Source: Bifidobacterium castoris
Lineage (GTDB): Bacteria > Actinomycetota > Actinomycetes > Actinomycetales > Bifidobacteriaceae
Direction of reading: 5' to 3'
NCBI RefSeq assembly: GCF_003952025.1
Contig: NZ_QXGI01000004.1
Coordinates: 1-64,000 of the forward strand
Length of the DNA stretch: 64,000 nt
Both the position numbers and the translations under genes were made by a program. Positions 51,244 to 59,840 of this stretch are shown piece by piece (positions within the stretch are counted from its first letter, which is position 1; the number at the start of each line of letters is the position of its first letter). The notes under the pieces were generated by a model that saw only the letters and a list, made by a program, of their open reading frames with translations, ran no database searches and was not told the origin of the DNA.

Positions 51244-51335
51244 CTCCCTACGATGGCGTTACCCAAACAGGTTCAAAGGGTCAGGCGCGCGGCCTCTCTC
51301 AACTTCCCCGATGGAAGTTCCCCTGCACCCCACGA
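51244..51335 (-). promoter_or_regulatory. TPP riboswitch (THI box)
   Basis: Read on the minus strand: GTGGGGTGC at the start, TTGAGAGAGG in the middle (CTGAGA motif variant), ACCCTTTGAACCTG, and GGGTAACGCCATCGTAGGGA at the end. These are the conserved parts of the thiamine pyrophosphate aptamer. The last AGGGAG serves also as SD of thiM, so ligand binding would hide the ribosome site. Confidence 0.95.
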
Positions 51336-51446
51336 ACGTATCGGCGGCTTGGGACAGCCCCGGGACGGCCGCGGCGTGTCACGATATGACGGTAGGATGC
51401 GGACGTTGACATAAGACCCCAAACCGTTCAAACCAGAAGGTGCATT

Positions 51447-52922
51447 GTGGCTAATTCCAAACTTGATGAAGTCGTCTCCCTCGCAAAGCGTCGCGGCTTC
51501 GTGTTCCCGGCAGGCGAGATCTACGGCGGCACCCGCTCCGCATGGGACTACGGCCCGCTCGGCGTGGCGCTCAAGGACAACATCAAGCGCGAATGGTGGC
51601 GCGCGATGGTCGTCACGCGCCCGGACGTCGTCGGCGTCGACACGTCGATCATCCTGCCGTCGGCCGTCTGGGTCGCCTCCGGCCACGTCTCGGTCTTCAA
51701 CGACCCGCTCATCGAATGCCTCACCTGCCACAAGCGCCACCGCGCCGACAAGCTCGAGGAGTCCTACGCCGAGAAGCACGACGACCAGATGCCGCCGAAC
51801 GGCCTCAAGGACATCGTGTGCCCCGACTGCGGCACCCGCGGCAACTGGACCGAGCCGCGCGACTTCAACATGATGCTGCGCACGCATCTGGGACCGGTCG
51901 AGGACGACAACTCGCTGCACTACCTGCGCCCGGAGACCGCGCAGGGCATCTTCGTCGACTTCAAGAACGTCATGACGAGCTCGCGCTCCAAGCCGCCGTT
52001 CGGCATCGCGAACACCGGCAAGAGCTTCCGCAACGAGATCACGCCGGGCAACTTCATCTTCCGCACGCGCGAGTTCGAGCAGATGGAGATGGAGTTCTTC
52101 GTCGAGCCGGGCACCGACGAGGCGTGGCAGCAGTACTGGATCGACGCGCGCACGCAGTGGTACCTCGACCTCGGCGTCAAGCCGGAGAACCTGCGCCACT
52201 ACGAGCATCCGAAGGAGAAGCTCGCGCACTATTCGAAGCGCACCGTCGACATCGAATACCGCTTCGGCTTCCAGGGCTCCGACTGGGGCGAGCTCGAGGG
52301 CATCGCGAACCGCACCGACTTCGACCTCGGCGCGCACTCCGAGCATTCGGGCGAGGACCTGAGCTACTTCAACCAGGCGACCGGCGAGAAGTACGTCCCG
52401 TACGTCATCGAGCCAGCTGCCGGCCTGTCGCGCTCGCTGATGGCCTTCCTCGTCGACGCCTACGACGTCGACGAGGCGCCGAACACGAAGGGCGGCGTCG
52501 ACAAGCGCACCGTGCTGCGCCTGGACCCGAGGCTCGCGCCGATGAAGGCCGCCGTGCTGCCGCTGAGCAAGAAGCCCGAGCTGCAGAAGGTCGCGCAGGA
52601 TCTGGCCGGCGACCTGCGGCTCAACGACTGGATGATCGACTACGACGAGTCCGGCGCGATCGGACGCCGCTACCGCCGTCAGGACGAGATCGGCACGCCG
52701 CTGTGTATCACCGTCGACTTCGACACGCTCGACGACCAGGCCGTGACGATCCGCGAACGCGATTCGATGCAGCAGGAGCGCGTCGCGCTGACGCAGGTCG
52801 CCGACTACGTGGCCGCGCGCATCAACGACAAACGCACGCGCGTGCCGATGAAGCCGGTCGAGATGGGCGGCGAGGCATGGCCCGACAGCGTGCATATCGC
52901 CCAGGCCGGAGGCCTGTACTGA
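51447..52922 (+). CDS. glyS: Glycyl-tRNA synthetase (homodimeric, class II)
   Basis: 491 residues. [20 protein letters not shown] opens the enzyme; a Cys4 zinc site is made by CLTC and CPDC (about 92-95 and 128-131); motif 2 is [20 protein letters not shown] and motif 3 [10 protein letters not shown]. It charges tRNA-Gly and is essential. The GTG start follows AGAAGG; TAGGAT at 51393-51398 is a likely -10 box. Codons 141-152 ([12 protein letters not shown]) are the target of the CRISPR spacer at 806-838. A terminator follows. Confidence 0.97.
   Translation: MANSKLDEVVSLAKRRGFVFPAGEIYGGTRSAWDYGPLGVALKDNIKREWWRAMVVTRPDVVGVDTSIILPSAVWVASGHVSVFNDPLIECLTCHKRHRADKLEESYAEKHDDQMPPNGLKDIVCPDCGTRGNWTEPRDFNMMLRTHLGPVEDDNSLHYLRPETAQGIFVDFKNVMTSSRSKPPFGIANTGKSFRNEITPGNFIFRTREFEQMEMEFFVEPGTDEAWQQYWIDARTQWYLDLGVKPENLRHYEHPKEKLAHYSKRTVDIEYRFGFQGSDWGELEGIANRTDFDLGAHSEHSGEDLSYFNQATGEKYVPYVIEPAAGLSRSLMAFLVDAYDVDEAPNTKGGVDKRTVLRLDPRLAPMKAAVLPLSKKPELQKVAQDLAGDLRLNDWMIDYDESGAIGRRYRRQDEIGTPLCITVDFDTLDDQAVTIRERDSMQQERVALTQVADYVAARINDKRTRVPMKPVEMGGEAWPDSVHIAQAGGLY
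51869..51901 (-). other. Chromosomal protospacer of CRISPR spacer 3
   Basis: 33 of 33 bases are identical (on the minus strand) to the spacer at 806-838. On that strand, the three bases 5' of the protospacer are TCC, which is unlike the AAG-type motif of the E. coli I-E system; the 3' flank begins TTG. The site lies inside glyS. Confidence 0.95.
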
Positions 52923-52954
52923 CGATACGGCCCGAAGGCCCCCGCCATGACCGA

Positions 52955-52990
52955 TGCCTGCCGGACTTCAGGTCCGGCAGGCATTTTGTC
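52955..52990 (+). terminator. Terminator of glyS
   Basis: A perfect 12-bp stem (TGCCTGCCGGAC with GTCCGGCAGGCA) with a 5-base loop is followed by TTTTGTC. Confidence 0.95.
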
Positions 52991-53066
52991 AGGAATCTTT
53001 CAGCGCGCTGCCATATAGTGTCCGCTGTCATCCGATATCCATCCGTCGATGTCCGAACAAGGAACC

Positions 53067-54308
53067 ATGACCGCTTCGCAGGAACCACCCATGTCGGCCT
53101 TCGAGGCCGACGCGCCGACGGCCGACCCGGCCGCCGACCCGACGCCCGCACGGCTCGACCACGCCCTTGAACCGCTGCGGCTCGGGCCGATCGATGTGCC
53201 GACGCCCGTCATGCTTTCGCCGATGGCCGGCGTGACGAACTGGCCGTTCCGCGTGCTGTGCGAGGAATACGGCCCCGACGGGCTGTACGTCGCCGAGATG
53301 ATCACGGCCCGCGCGCTCGTGGCGCGCAACCCGAAGGCGCTGCGGCTGTGCCGCTTCGCGCCGCAGGAGCGGCCGCGCTCGCTGCAGCTGTACGGCGTCA
53401 ACCCGTCGATCGTCGAACAGGCGGCGCGCATCGTCGTCGACGAGCATATGGCCGACCACGTCGACCTCAACTTCGGCTGTCCGGTCCCGAAGGTCACGCG
53501 CCGCGGCGGCGGCTCCGCGCTGCCGTGGAAGACCGACCTGTTCGCCGACATCATCCGCCGCGTCGTGGGCGTCTGCGCACCGGCCGGCGTCCCGGTCACC
53601 GCGAAGTTCCGCGTCGGCATCGACGACGGGCACGTGACCTTCCACGAGGCGGGCCGCATCGCGCAGGAGGAGGGCTGCGCGGCAGTCACGCTGCATGCGC
53701 GCACGACCGCCGAATACTACGGCGGCCACTCCGACTGGTCGAGGATCGCCGAACTCGTCGACGAGCTCGACATCCCGGTCTTCGGCAACGGCGACATCTG
53801 GGGCGCTGACGACGCCGTGCGCATGGTCAACGAGACCGGCTGCGCCGGCGTCGCAATCGGTCGTGGATGCCAGGGGCGCCCGTGGATCTTCGCCGACATC
53901 CGCCACGCCTTCGCCGGCGACGACGAACGCGCCGATCCGACGCTCGGCGAGGTCGGCGCGATCATCGTGCGGCACGCCGAACTGCTCACGCGCTTCTACG
54001 ACGGGGACGAACGCATGGCCGTGCACGACCTGCGCAAGCACGTGGCCTGGTATCTCAAGGGATTCCCGGTCGGCGGCCGGATGCGCCGCGCGTTCATGGA
54101 GTGCGAGGGCCTCGACGACGTGCGCCGTCTCGTCGCGACGCTCGACCCGCAGGCGCGGATCCCGTCGCGCGTCGTCGACAAGCCGCGCGGCCGTGTTCGC
54201 TTTGCGAAGAAAGTGCATCTTCCTTACGGCTGGCTGGATTCGCGGCATACGACGCATGAGGAGCGCGAGCGGCTGTTCGGCGACGACCCGATGGATGCCG
54301 GATATTAG
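53067..54308 (+). CDS. tRNA-dihydrouridine synthase
   Basis: 413 residues, Dus family flavoenzyme. MLSPMAGVTNWPFRVLCEEY (FMN-binding start), VDLNFGCPVPKVTRRGGGSA with the catalytic Cys, and LHARTTAEYYGG are family motifs. It reduces uridines in the tRNA D-loop. The ATG at 53067 follows AAGGAACC; ATG 53049 and 53091 are alternatives. TATAGT at 53012-53017 may be the -10 box. Confidence 0.92.
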   Translation: MTASQEPPMSAFEADAPTADPAADPTPARLDHALEPLRLGPIDVPTPVMLSPMAGVTNWPFRVLCEEYGPDGLYVAEMITARALVARNPKALRLCRFAPQERPRSLQLYGVNPSIVEQAARIVVDEHMADHVDLNFGCPVPKVTRRGGGSALPWKTDLFADIIRRVVGVCAPAGVPVTAKFRVGIDDGHVTFHEAGRIAQEEGCAAVTLHARTTAEYYGGHSDWSRIAELVDELDIPVFGNGDIWGADDAVRMVNETGCAGVAIGRGCQGRPWIFADIRHAFAGDDERADPTLGEVGAIIVRHAELLTRFYDGDERMAVHDLRKHVAWYLKGFPVGGRMRRAFMECEGLDDVRRLVATLDPQARIPSRVVDKPRGRVRFAKKVHLPYGWLDSRHTTHEERERLFGDDPMDAGY

Positions 54309-54473
54309 TCGTCTGCCCGGCACGGAAAACGGATGGCGGCAATGCAATAAAGAAATCGTGGCGCAATCGCGGGGTATTCCATGAAGCGTTTCACATGGCG
54401 ACTTGTGGGGCGCGGAATATCGAGCGGTCTGCGATACAGTAGAGACCAGTATCGTGAGTGACAGGAGAATATC

Positions 54474-55733
54474 GTGAGCGAGATTGCCCAGAATGACAAT
54501 TTCAACGACAAAACCAACATCAAAGTCGTCGGCGTGGGTGGAGCCGGCGGCAACGCCGTCAACCGCATGATCGCCGAGGGTCTGCAGAACGTCGAGTTCG
54601 TCGCGATCAACACCGACGCGAAGGATCTGCTGCGCTCGGACGCCGACGTCAAGATCTCGCTCTCCGACGCCTCGAGCCGCGGACTCGGCGCCGGCGCCGA
54701 CCCCGAGAAGGGCGCGAAGGCGGCGCAGGACCACCAGTCCGACATCGAGGAGGCCGTCAAGGGCGCCGACATGGTCTTCGTCACCGCGGGTGAGGGCGGC
54801 GGCACCGGCACCGGCGCGAGCCCGCTCGTCGCGCGCGCCGCGCGCCAGCAGGGCGCGCTGACGATCGCCGTCGTCACCCGCCCGTTCTCCTTCGAGGGCC
54901 CGCAGCGCGCCGCCTCGGCCGCGCTCGGCATCGACAACCTGCGCAAGGAGGTCGACGCGCTCATCGTCATCCCGAACGACCGTCTGCTCGAGCTCGCCGA
55001 CCGTTCGATCGGCATCGTCGACGCGTTCAAGACCGCCGACACGGCGCTGCTCGCCGGCGTGCAGGGCATCACCGACCTCATCACGATGAACTCGTACATC
55101 CACGTCGACTTCTCGGACGTGACGTCGATCCTGCGCGACTCGGGCACCGCGATGTTCGGCATCGGCTCGGCGCGGGGCGACGACCGCGCGACGCAGGCCG
55201 CCGAGATCGCGATCAGCTCGCCGCTGCTCGAGGAGAGCATCGACGGCGCGAACGGCGTGCTCATCAACATCGCCGCGTCGACCGACCTCAAGCTGCAGGA
55301 GGCCTACGCCGCGACCGAGCTCGTGCGTCGTTCCGCGCATCCGGAGGCACAGATCATCTGGGGCCTGGCGCTCGACGACGCCTACGGCGACGAGATCCGC
55401 GTCACCGTCATCGCCGCCGGCTTCGACGCGAAGCACGAGAGCGGCGCCAACGCCGTTGCCGCCGCCAACGCCGCGCCGGCCATCAGCGTCCCCCCGACCC
55501 GCCATGACGAGACGGTCACGCCGACCGAACACACGGGCGGCCTGCCGACGATGATGACGTCGCCGGCGCCGAACGCGACGCCGATCTTCCAGACGAAGGT
55601 CGAGCCGGAACAGCCGGTCACGCCCGTCGTGCCGGCCACTCCCGCGACGCCGATCTTCGATCCGAGCGTTGAGCCGGACCATTACGCGCCGAACGATCCG
55701 GATGGCATCGACATCCCGGATTTCCTGCGCTGA
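54474..55733 (+). CDS. ftsZ: Cell division protein FtsZ
   Basis: 419 residues. VVGVGGAGGNAVNRMI and the tubulin signature GEGGGTGTGASPLVA (here about 103-117), NDRLLELADR, and DVTSILRDSGTAMFGIGSA are present. It forms the GTP-dependent Z ring. The C-terminal linker is long and Pro/Thr-rich and ends with the conserved peptide DGIDIPDFLR, which binds SepF and FtsA-like anchors. The GTG start is behind AGGAG. It is first in the cluster ftsZ-sepF-yggT-wag31. Confidence 0.97.
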   Translation: MSEIAQNDNFNDKTNIKVVGVGGAGGNAVNRMIAEGLQNVEFVAINTDAKDLLRSDADVKISLSDASSRGLGAGADPEKGAKAAQDHQSDIEEAVKGADMVFVTAGEGGGTGTGASPLVARAARQQGALTIAVVTRPFSFEGPQRAASAALGIDNLRKEVDALIVIPNDRLLELADRSIGIVDAFKTADTALLAGVQGITDLITMNSYIHVDFSDVTSILRDSGTAMFGIGSARGDDRATQAAEIAISSPLLEESIDGANGVLINIAASTDLKLQEAYAATELVRRSAHPEAQIIWGLALDDAYGDEIRVTVIAAGFDAKHESGANAVAAANAAPAISVPPTRHDETVTPTEHTGGLPTMMTSPAPNATPIFQTKVEPEQPVTPVVPATPATPIFDPSVEPDHYAPNDPDGIDIPDFLR

Positions 55734-55764
55734 TTGAGCCACGAAAGCCAGAAAGGAAACACTG

Positions 55765-56235
55765 ATGCCCGGGTTTCTCAAACAGACGATGTCATATCTC
55801 GGCATGAGCGACGTCGCCGAGGACGATGACGCCGAATTCGACGAGGAGGAGGACGAGACCGCATCATCCTTCGATTCCGACCGTTCGGTGACGCCGATGC
55901 CGGCCGCGACCTCGCAGCCGGCCGCCGCGCGCAAGCCAGCCGCCCCGTTCCAGGGACGTGTCAGCCGCATCACGACGATCCATCCGCATTCGTATGAGGA
56001 TGCGCAGCTCGTCGGCCGCGCGCTGCGCGACGGAGTGCCGGTCGTGCTCAACCTCACCGGCGTCTCCGAGGCCGTCGCCTACCGCATCGTCGATTTCTCG
56101 TCGGGCGTCGTATTCGGCGTGTCCGGATCGATCGAACGCGTCACGCCGCGCGTGTTCCTGCTCAGCCCCGCGCGCGTCGACATCGTCGCCGAGGACGCCG
56201 AGCAGAACGCGGCGCACGACCTGTTCGCGCAGTGA
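55765..56235 (+). CDS. sepF: Cell division protein SepF
   Basis: 156 residues. The N-terminal amphipathic helix MPGFLKQTMSYLGM anchors it to the membrane; an acidic linker follows; the C-terminal domain (about 75-150) has the motifs EDAQLVGRALRDGVPVVLNL and RIVDFSSGVVFGVSGSIERV. It ties FtsZ to the membrane in actinobacteria, which lack FtsA. The SD GAAAGGAAAC precedes the ATG; it is 31 bases after ftsZ. Confidence 0.96.
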   Translation: MPGFLKQTMSYLGMSDVAEDDDAEFDEEEDETASSFDSDRSVTPMPAATSQPAAARKPAAPFQGRVSRITTIHPHSYEDAQLVGRALRDGVPVVLNLTGVSEAVAYRIVDFSSGVVFGVSGSIERVTPRVFLLSPARVDIVAEDAEQNAAHDLFAQ

Positions 56236-56284
56236 CCGGGGCGACGCACGACGCGCGCCCGGTGCGGGAAGGTAAGGAACAGGC

Positions 56285-56575
56285 ATGCTCTCGATGCTGA
56301 TGACGACGCTGTTCAGGCTCGTCGACTGGCTCATCGACGCCTACCTGCTCGTGCTGTTCGCGCGCATGATCCTCGACTGGGTCTTCGTGCTGGCGCGCGG
56401 TTGGCGGCCGCGCGGATTCGCGGCGACGCTCGTCTCGATCGTCTACGCGCTCACCGAACCTCCGCTGCGCTGGCTGCGGCGGTACATCAAGCCGATACCG
56501 ATGGGGCCGCTGTCCTTCGATACGAGCTTCCTCGTGCTGTATTTCGCGCTCATCGTGCTGCGGGTCCTCATCTGA
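56285..56575 (+). CDS. YggT-family membrane protein
   Basis: 96 residues, two transmembrane segments (about 13-33 and 71-95) around the conserved RMILDWVFVLARGWRPRG and LTEPPLRWLRRYIKPIP. YggT proteins sit beside sepF and wag31 in most actinobacteria; the role is unknown but linked to division or osmotic shock. SD AGGTAAGGAAC. Confidence 0.92.
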   Translation: MLSMLMTTLFRLVDWLIDAYLLVLFARMILDWVFVLARGWRPRGFAATLVSIVYALTEPPLRWLRRYIKPIPMGPLSFDTSFLVLYFALIVLRVLI

Positions 56576-56707
56576 GAGGGCGCCGCGGACGCGGGACCGG
56601 GCGACGGGAAATACGCAGAAACGCGATTGTTTGCACGCAACCCGTGCTAGCATCAACAAATAAGTCCAACTAAGCCGGGTGGTAACCCAAAGCGAGGTGC
56701 AAGATAT

Positions 56708-58255
56708 ATGGCTCTTTTGACGCCTAAGGATATTAGGGAGCACACCTTCCAGACGGTGCGCTTCAAAGAAGGGTACGACGTTGACGAGGTCGACGACTTC
56801 CTCGATCAGGTCACCGAGACCGTCGAAGCTTTGGGCAAGCAGGCCGTCGCCGGCAGCCAGTCGACCCAGGCGCTCGGCCCGGACGTTTCCGAACTCAACA
56901 CGAAGATCTCCGACCTGACGAACCAGGTCCAGCAGCTGCAGAACGAGAACCAGTCGCTGCGCGCCGCGGCCGCGCAGGGCGCCGGCGAGCAGGCCCAGTC
57001 GCAGATCGCGCAGGCCAATCAGCTCGCCCAGGCCGCGCAGGGCAAACTCGCCGAGGCCGAGGACACGAACCGCACGCTCGCCTCGCAGAACGAGCAGCTC
57101 AAGGCGCAGGTCGAGCGCCTGAGCGCGCAGGTCGACCAGCTCACCGCGCAGGCCGCGCAGAACACCGAGCAGCCTGATCTGGCGGCGCAGCTCGCCGAGG
57201 TCACCAAGCAGCGCGACCAGTTCCGCGCCGATAGCGAGAACCTGCGCCACGAGCTGTCCAGCGCGCATCAGCAGACGATCCGTGCACAGCAGCAGGACGC
57301 GCAGATCGCCGAGCTGAGCAAGCAGCTCGAGGAGTCGAAGCAGCGCGAGGAGCAGCTGCGCGATCAGGTCGCCAAGGTCGAGCCGAACACCGAGACCGGC
57401 AGCCTGCAGAAGATCAAGAGCGCCGCGGCGGCCGCCAACAGCGAGCCGGAGCGCGCGACCGCGATGCTCACGCTCGCGATGCAGCTGCACGACCAGTACG
57501 TCGACAAGGGCAAGGCCACGGCGAAGGAGATCACCGAGCAGAGCCAGCGCAAGTACGAGGAGCTCATCGGCAAGGCCAACGACTACTCGAACCGCACGCG
57601 CACCGAGGCCGACGACTACAACAAGCGCGTCCACGAGGAGGCGGACGCCTACAGCAAGCGCACTCGCGACGACGCGGACGCCTACGGCAAGAGCGTGCAC
57701 GAGCAGGCCGAGGCCTACTCGACGAAGACTCGCACCGAGGCCGACGAGTACAGCGTGAAGACGCGCCAGGACGCCGACACCTACATGCAGAACAAGCATG
57801 CCGAGGCCGACCAGTACGTCGTCGACAAGACCGCTGAGGCGAACGACTACGCGGAGACGAAGACGAACGAGGCGAACACCTACGCCGACGCGAAGGCGCA
57901 TGAGGCTGACGAATACGCCCAGAAGAAGCAGGACGAGGGCAACACCTACGCCCAGCAGAAGAAGAGCGAGGCCGACCAGTACGTCGTAGACCGCCACGCC
58001 GAGCTCGACGAGTACGAGAGCGAAGTGCAGCAGCGCGCCCAGGCCTACGACGAGAAGACCCGTACGGCGGCCGACGACTACGCGACGCAGGTGCGCACGA
58101 ACCTCGAGACGCAGTCGAAGGTCATCGAAGGCAACATCCAGGGACTCAAGCAGTTCGAGACCGAGTACCGCGCACGCCTGACCGAGTTCCTCACCCAGCT
58201 GCAGGCGCAGGTCTCGGACACGAACAACTACAACAGCATGGACAAGAGCAACTGA
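56708..58255 (+). CDS. DivIVA/Wag31 polar growth protein with long hendecad repeat region
   Basis: 515 residues. The N-terminal DivIVA domain is LTPKDIREHTFQTVRFKEGY followed by VDEVDDFLDQVTETVE (about 4-41). A long coiled coil with Gln-rich stretches (75-240) follows, then about 16 eleven-residue repeats (near 289-464) of the type E-A-D-x-Y-x-x-K-x-x-x (EADAYSKRTRD, EADEYSVKTRQ, EANTYADAKAH), and a final helix. Wag31 marks poles and septa and directs cell-wall growth. Homologues of about 260 residues in mycobacteria lack such a repeat block. The ATG follows GAGGTGCAAGAT. Confidence 0.93.
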   Translation: MALLTPKDIREHTFQTVRFKEGYDVDEVDDFLDQVTETVEALGKQAVAGSQSTQALGPDVSELNTKISDLTNQVQQLQNENQSLRAAAAQGAGEQAQSQIAQANQLAQAAQGKLAEAEDTNRTLASQNEQLKAQVERLSAQVDQLTAQAAQNTEQPDLAAQLAEVTKQRDQFRADSENLRHELSSAHQQTIRAQQQDAQIAELSKQLEESKQREEQLRDQVAKVEPNTETGSLQKIKSAAAAANSEPERATAMLTLAMQLHDQYVDKGKATAKEITEQSQRKYEELIGKANDYSNRTRTEADDYNKRVHEEADAYSKRTRDDADAYGKSVHEQAEAYSTKTRTEADEYSVKTRQDADTYMQNKHAEADQYVVDKTAEANDYAETKTNEANTYADAKAHEADEYAQKKQDEGNTYAQQKKSEADQYVVDRHAELDEYESEVQQRAQAYDEKTRTAADDYATQVRTNLETQSKVIEGNIQGLKQFETEYRARLTEFLTQLQAQVSDTNNYNSMDKSN

Positions 58256-58263
58256 GGGACGCA

Positions 58264-58809
58264 GTGACCCATCAGTCGAACAGCGAGCAAAGACGGCCGC
58301 GTATCCGCGTGGCCGTCTTTGCGTGTACCGCCATCATCGCCATCGCCATCGACCAGCTGACCAAGTGGGTCGCGCAGGCGCGGCTCGCCGACGGCGAACC
58401 GGTCGCCGTCATCCCCGGGATGCTCAGGTTCACGCTCGTGCACAACCCCGGCGCCTCGCTCGGCATGGGGTCGAACATGACATGGCTCATCGCGCTGCTG
58501 GCCATCGTCGCCTGCGCCGTGCTGCTCGTGCTCGGGCTGCGCACGCGGTCGATGGCGTGGACAGTGTTCCTCGCGCTGGCCTTCGCCGGCGCCTTCGGCA
58601 ACCTCATCGACCGCGTCGTCCATGCGGACGGGTTCCTCAACGGCAGCGTCGTCGACTTCCTCGACTACGGATGGTCGGTCGGCAACGTCGCGGACGTCTT
58701 CCTGATGGTGGCCGGCGTAGGCATCGTGGTGCTCATCCTGTGCAATGTGCCGTTCCTCGGGCGTGATGGCGCCGGGGCGGCGAAGGGAAAGGACGAGGGG
58801 ACATGCTGA
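58264..58809 (+). CDS. lspA: Lipoprotein signal peptidase
   Basis: 181 residues, four transmembrane segments. The catalytic Asp pair lies in FGNLIDRVVHADGFLNG and VVDFLDYGWSVGNVADV; VHNPGASLGMG is the N-x-G-x-A-x-G region. It cleaves prolipoprotein signal peptides, which fits the three or more lipoproteins of this window. The GTG start lies eight bases after wag31; rluD-like starts within its last seven bases. Confidence 0.95.
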   Translation: MTHQSNSEQRRPRIRVAVFACTAIIAIAIDQLTKWVAQARLADGEPVAVIPGMLRFTLVHNPGASLGMGSNMTWLIALLAIVACAVLLVLGLRTRSMAWTVFLALAFAGAFGNLIDRVVHADGFLNGSVVDFLDYGWSVGNVADVFLMVAGVGIVVLILCNVPFLGRDGAGAAKGKDEGTC

Positions 58810-59741
58810 AGGTCGTGCCGGCGCCGGACACGCTCATCGGCAGGCGCTTCGACATCGCCGTCGCGAAGATGCTCGGCATCTCGCGCGTGAAGGCGACCGA
58901 CCTGATCGAGACCGGTCAGGTGCGCATCGCCGGACGTCAGGGGGACCACGGCAAGTCGGCGACGCTGCAGGACGGCGACCTCGTCGAGTTCGACCTCGTC
59001 GACGAGCAGCGCGCGCCCGAACCGATCGCCGAGGACATGCCGATCGTCTACGAGGACGAGGACATCGTCGTCGTGGACAAGCCGGTCGGCGTCGCCGCGC
59101 ATATGTCGGTCGGCTGGACCGGACCGACCGTGCTCGGCTCGCTGCTCAAGCGCGGCGTGCGGATCACGGCGCTCGGCGTCCCGGGCCGCCAGGGGATCGT
59201 CTCGAGGCTCGACGTCGGCACGTCCGGGCTCATGCTCGTATGCAAGTCCGACCTCGCGTACAAGGAGATGCGCCGGCAGTTCTCCGAGCATGAGGTCGCC
59301 AAGACCTACCATGCGATCGCCCAGGGCAACCTCAAGGAGGACAAGGCGACGATCGAGGCGCCGATCGGGCGCGCGAAGGTCTCCGACTTCCGCTTCTGCG
59401 TGACGCCGGGCGGCAAGGACGCGGTCACCCATTGGGACGTGCTCGAGCGCTTCGGCGAGGCGACGCTCGCGAGGATCAACCTGGAGACCGGGCGCACCCA
59501 TCAGATCCGCGTGCACTTCTCGTCGATCGGGCATCCGCTCGTCGGCGACACGATGTACGGGGCGAACCCGAAGCTGTCGGCCGAGCTCGGGCTCAAACGC
59601 CAGTGGCTGCATGCGATGCAGCTCGAGTTCCGCCATCCGCGCACGCATCTGAACACCGTCGTCACCTCGCGGTATCCGGCCGATCTCGAGCACGCGCTCG
59701 AAGTACTGCGCGCGCGCCGCGCCGGCGCCGATGAAGACTGA
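58803..59741 (+). CDS. RluA/RluD-family rRNA pseudouridine synthase
   Basis: 312 residues. An S4 RNA-binding domain (about 12-75: RRFDIAVAKMLGISRVKATDLI) precedes the catalytic domain with the motif RQGIVSRLDVGTSGLMLVCKS (Asp nucleophile in H/S-R-L-D), and GRTHQIRVHFSSIGHPLVGD at the end. Substitution of His by Ser in HRLD is common in actinobacteria. Next to lspA, as in most Gram-positives (lspA-rluD pair). Confidence 0.94.
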   Translation: MLKVVPAPDTLIGRRFDIAVAKMLGISRVKATDLIETGQVRIAGRQGDHGKSATLQDGDLVEFDLVDEQRAPEPIAEDMPIVYEDEDIVVVDKPVGVAAHMSVGWTGPTVLGSLLKRGVRITALGVPGRQGIVSRLDVGTSGLMLVCKSDLAYKEMRRQFSEHEVAKTYHAIAQGNLKEDKATIEAPIGRAKVSDFRFCVTPGGKDAVTHWDVLERFGEATLARINLETGRTHQIRVHFSSIGHPLVGDTMYGANPKLSAELGLKRQWLHAMQLEFRHPRTHLNTVVTSRYPADLEHALEVLRARRAGADED

Positions 59742-59827
59742 GGCACGCGCTAGCGCGTTGCGGAGTGTCGCACGGCGGGGGCCGTGAATCGCCCCACAGA
59801 CCCTTGAGGGGCGTCAGCGAAGTTCGC

Positions 59828-59833
59828 TAGATT
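59828..59833 (+). promoter_or_regulatory. -10 box of a leaderless dnaE start
   Basis: TAGATT lies seven bases before the dnaE ATG; no SD is present. The same hexamer is found before uppS. Confidence 0.55.
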
Positions 59834-59840
59834 GGTGGGC

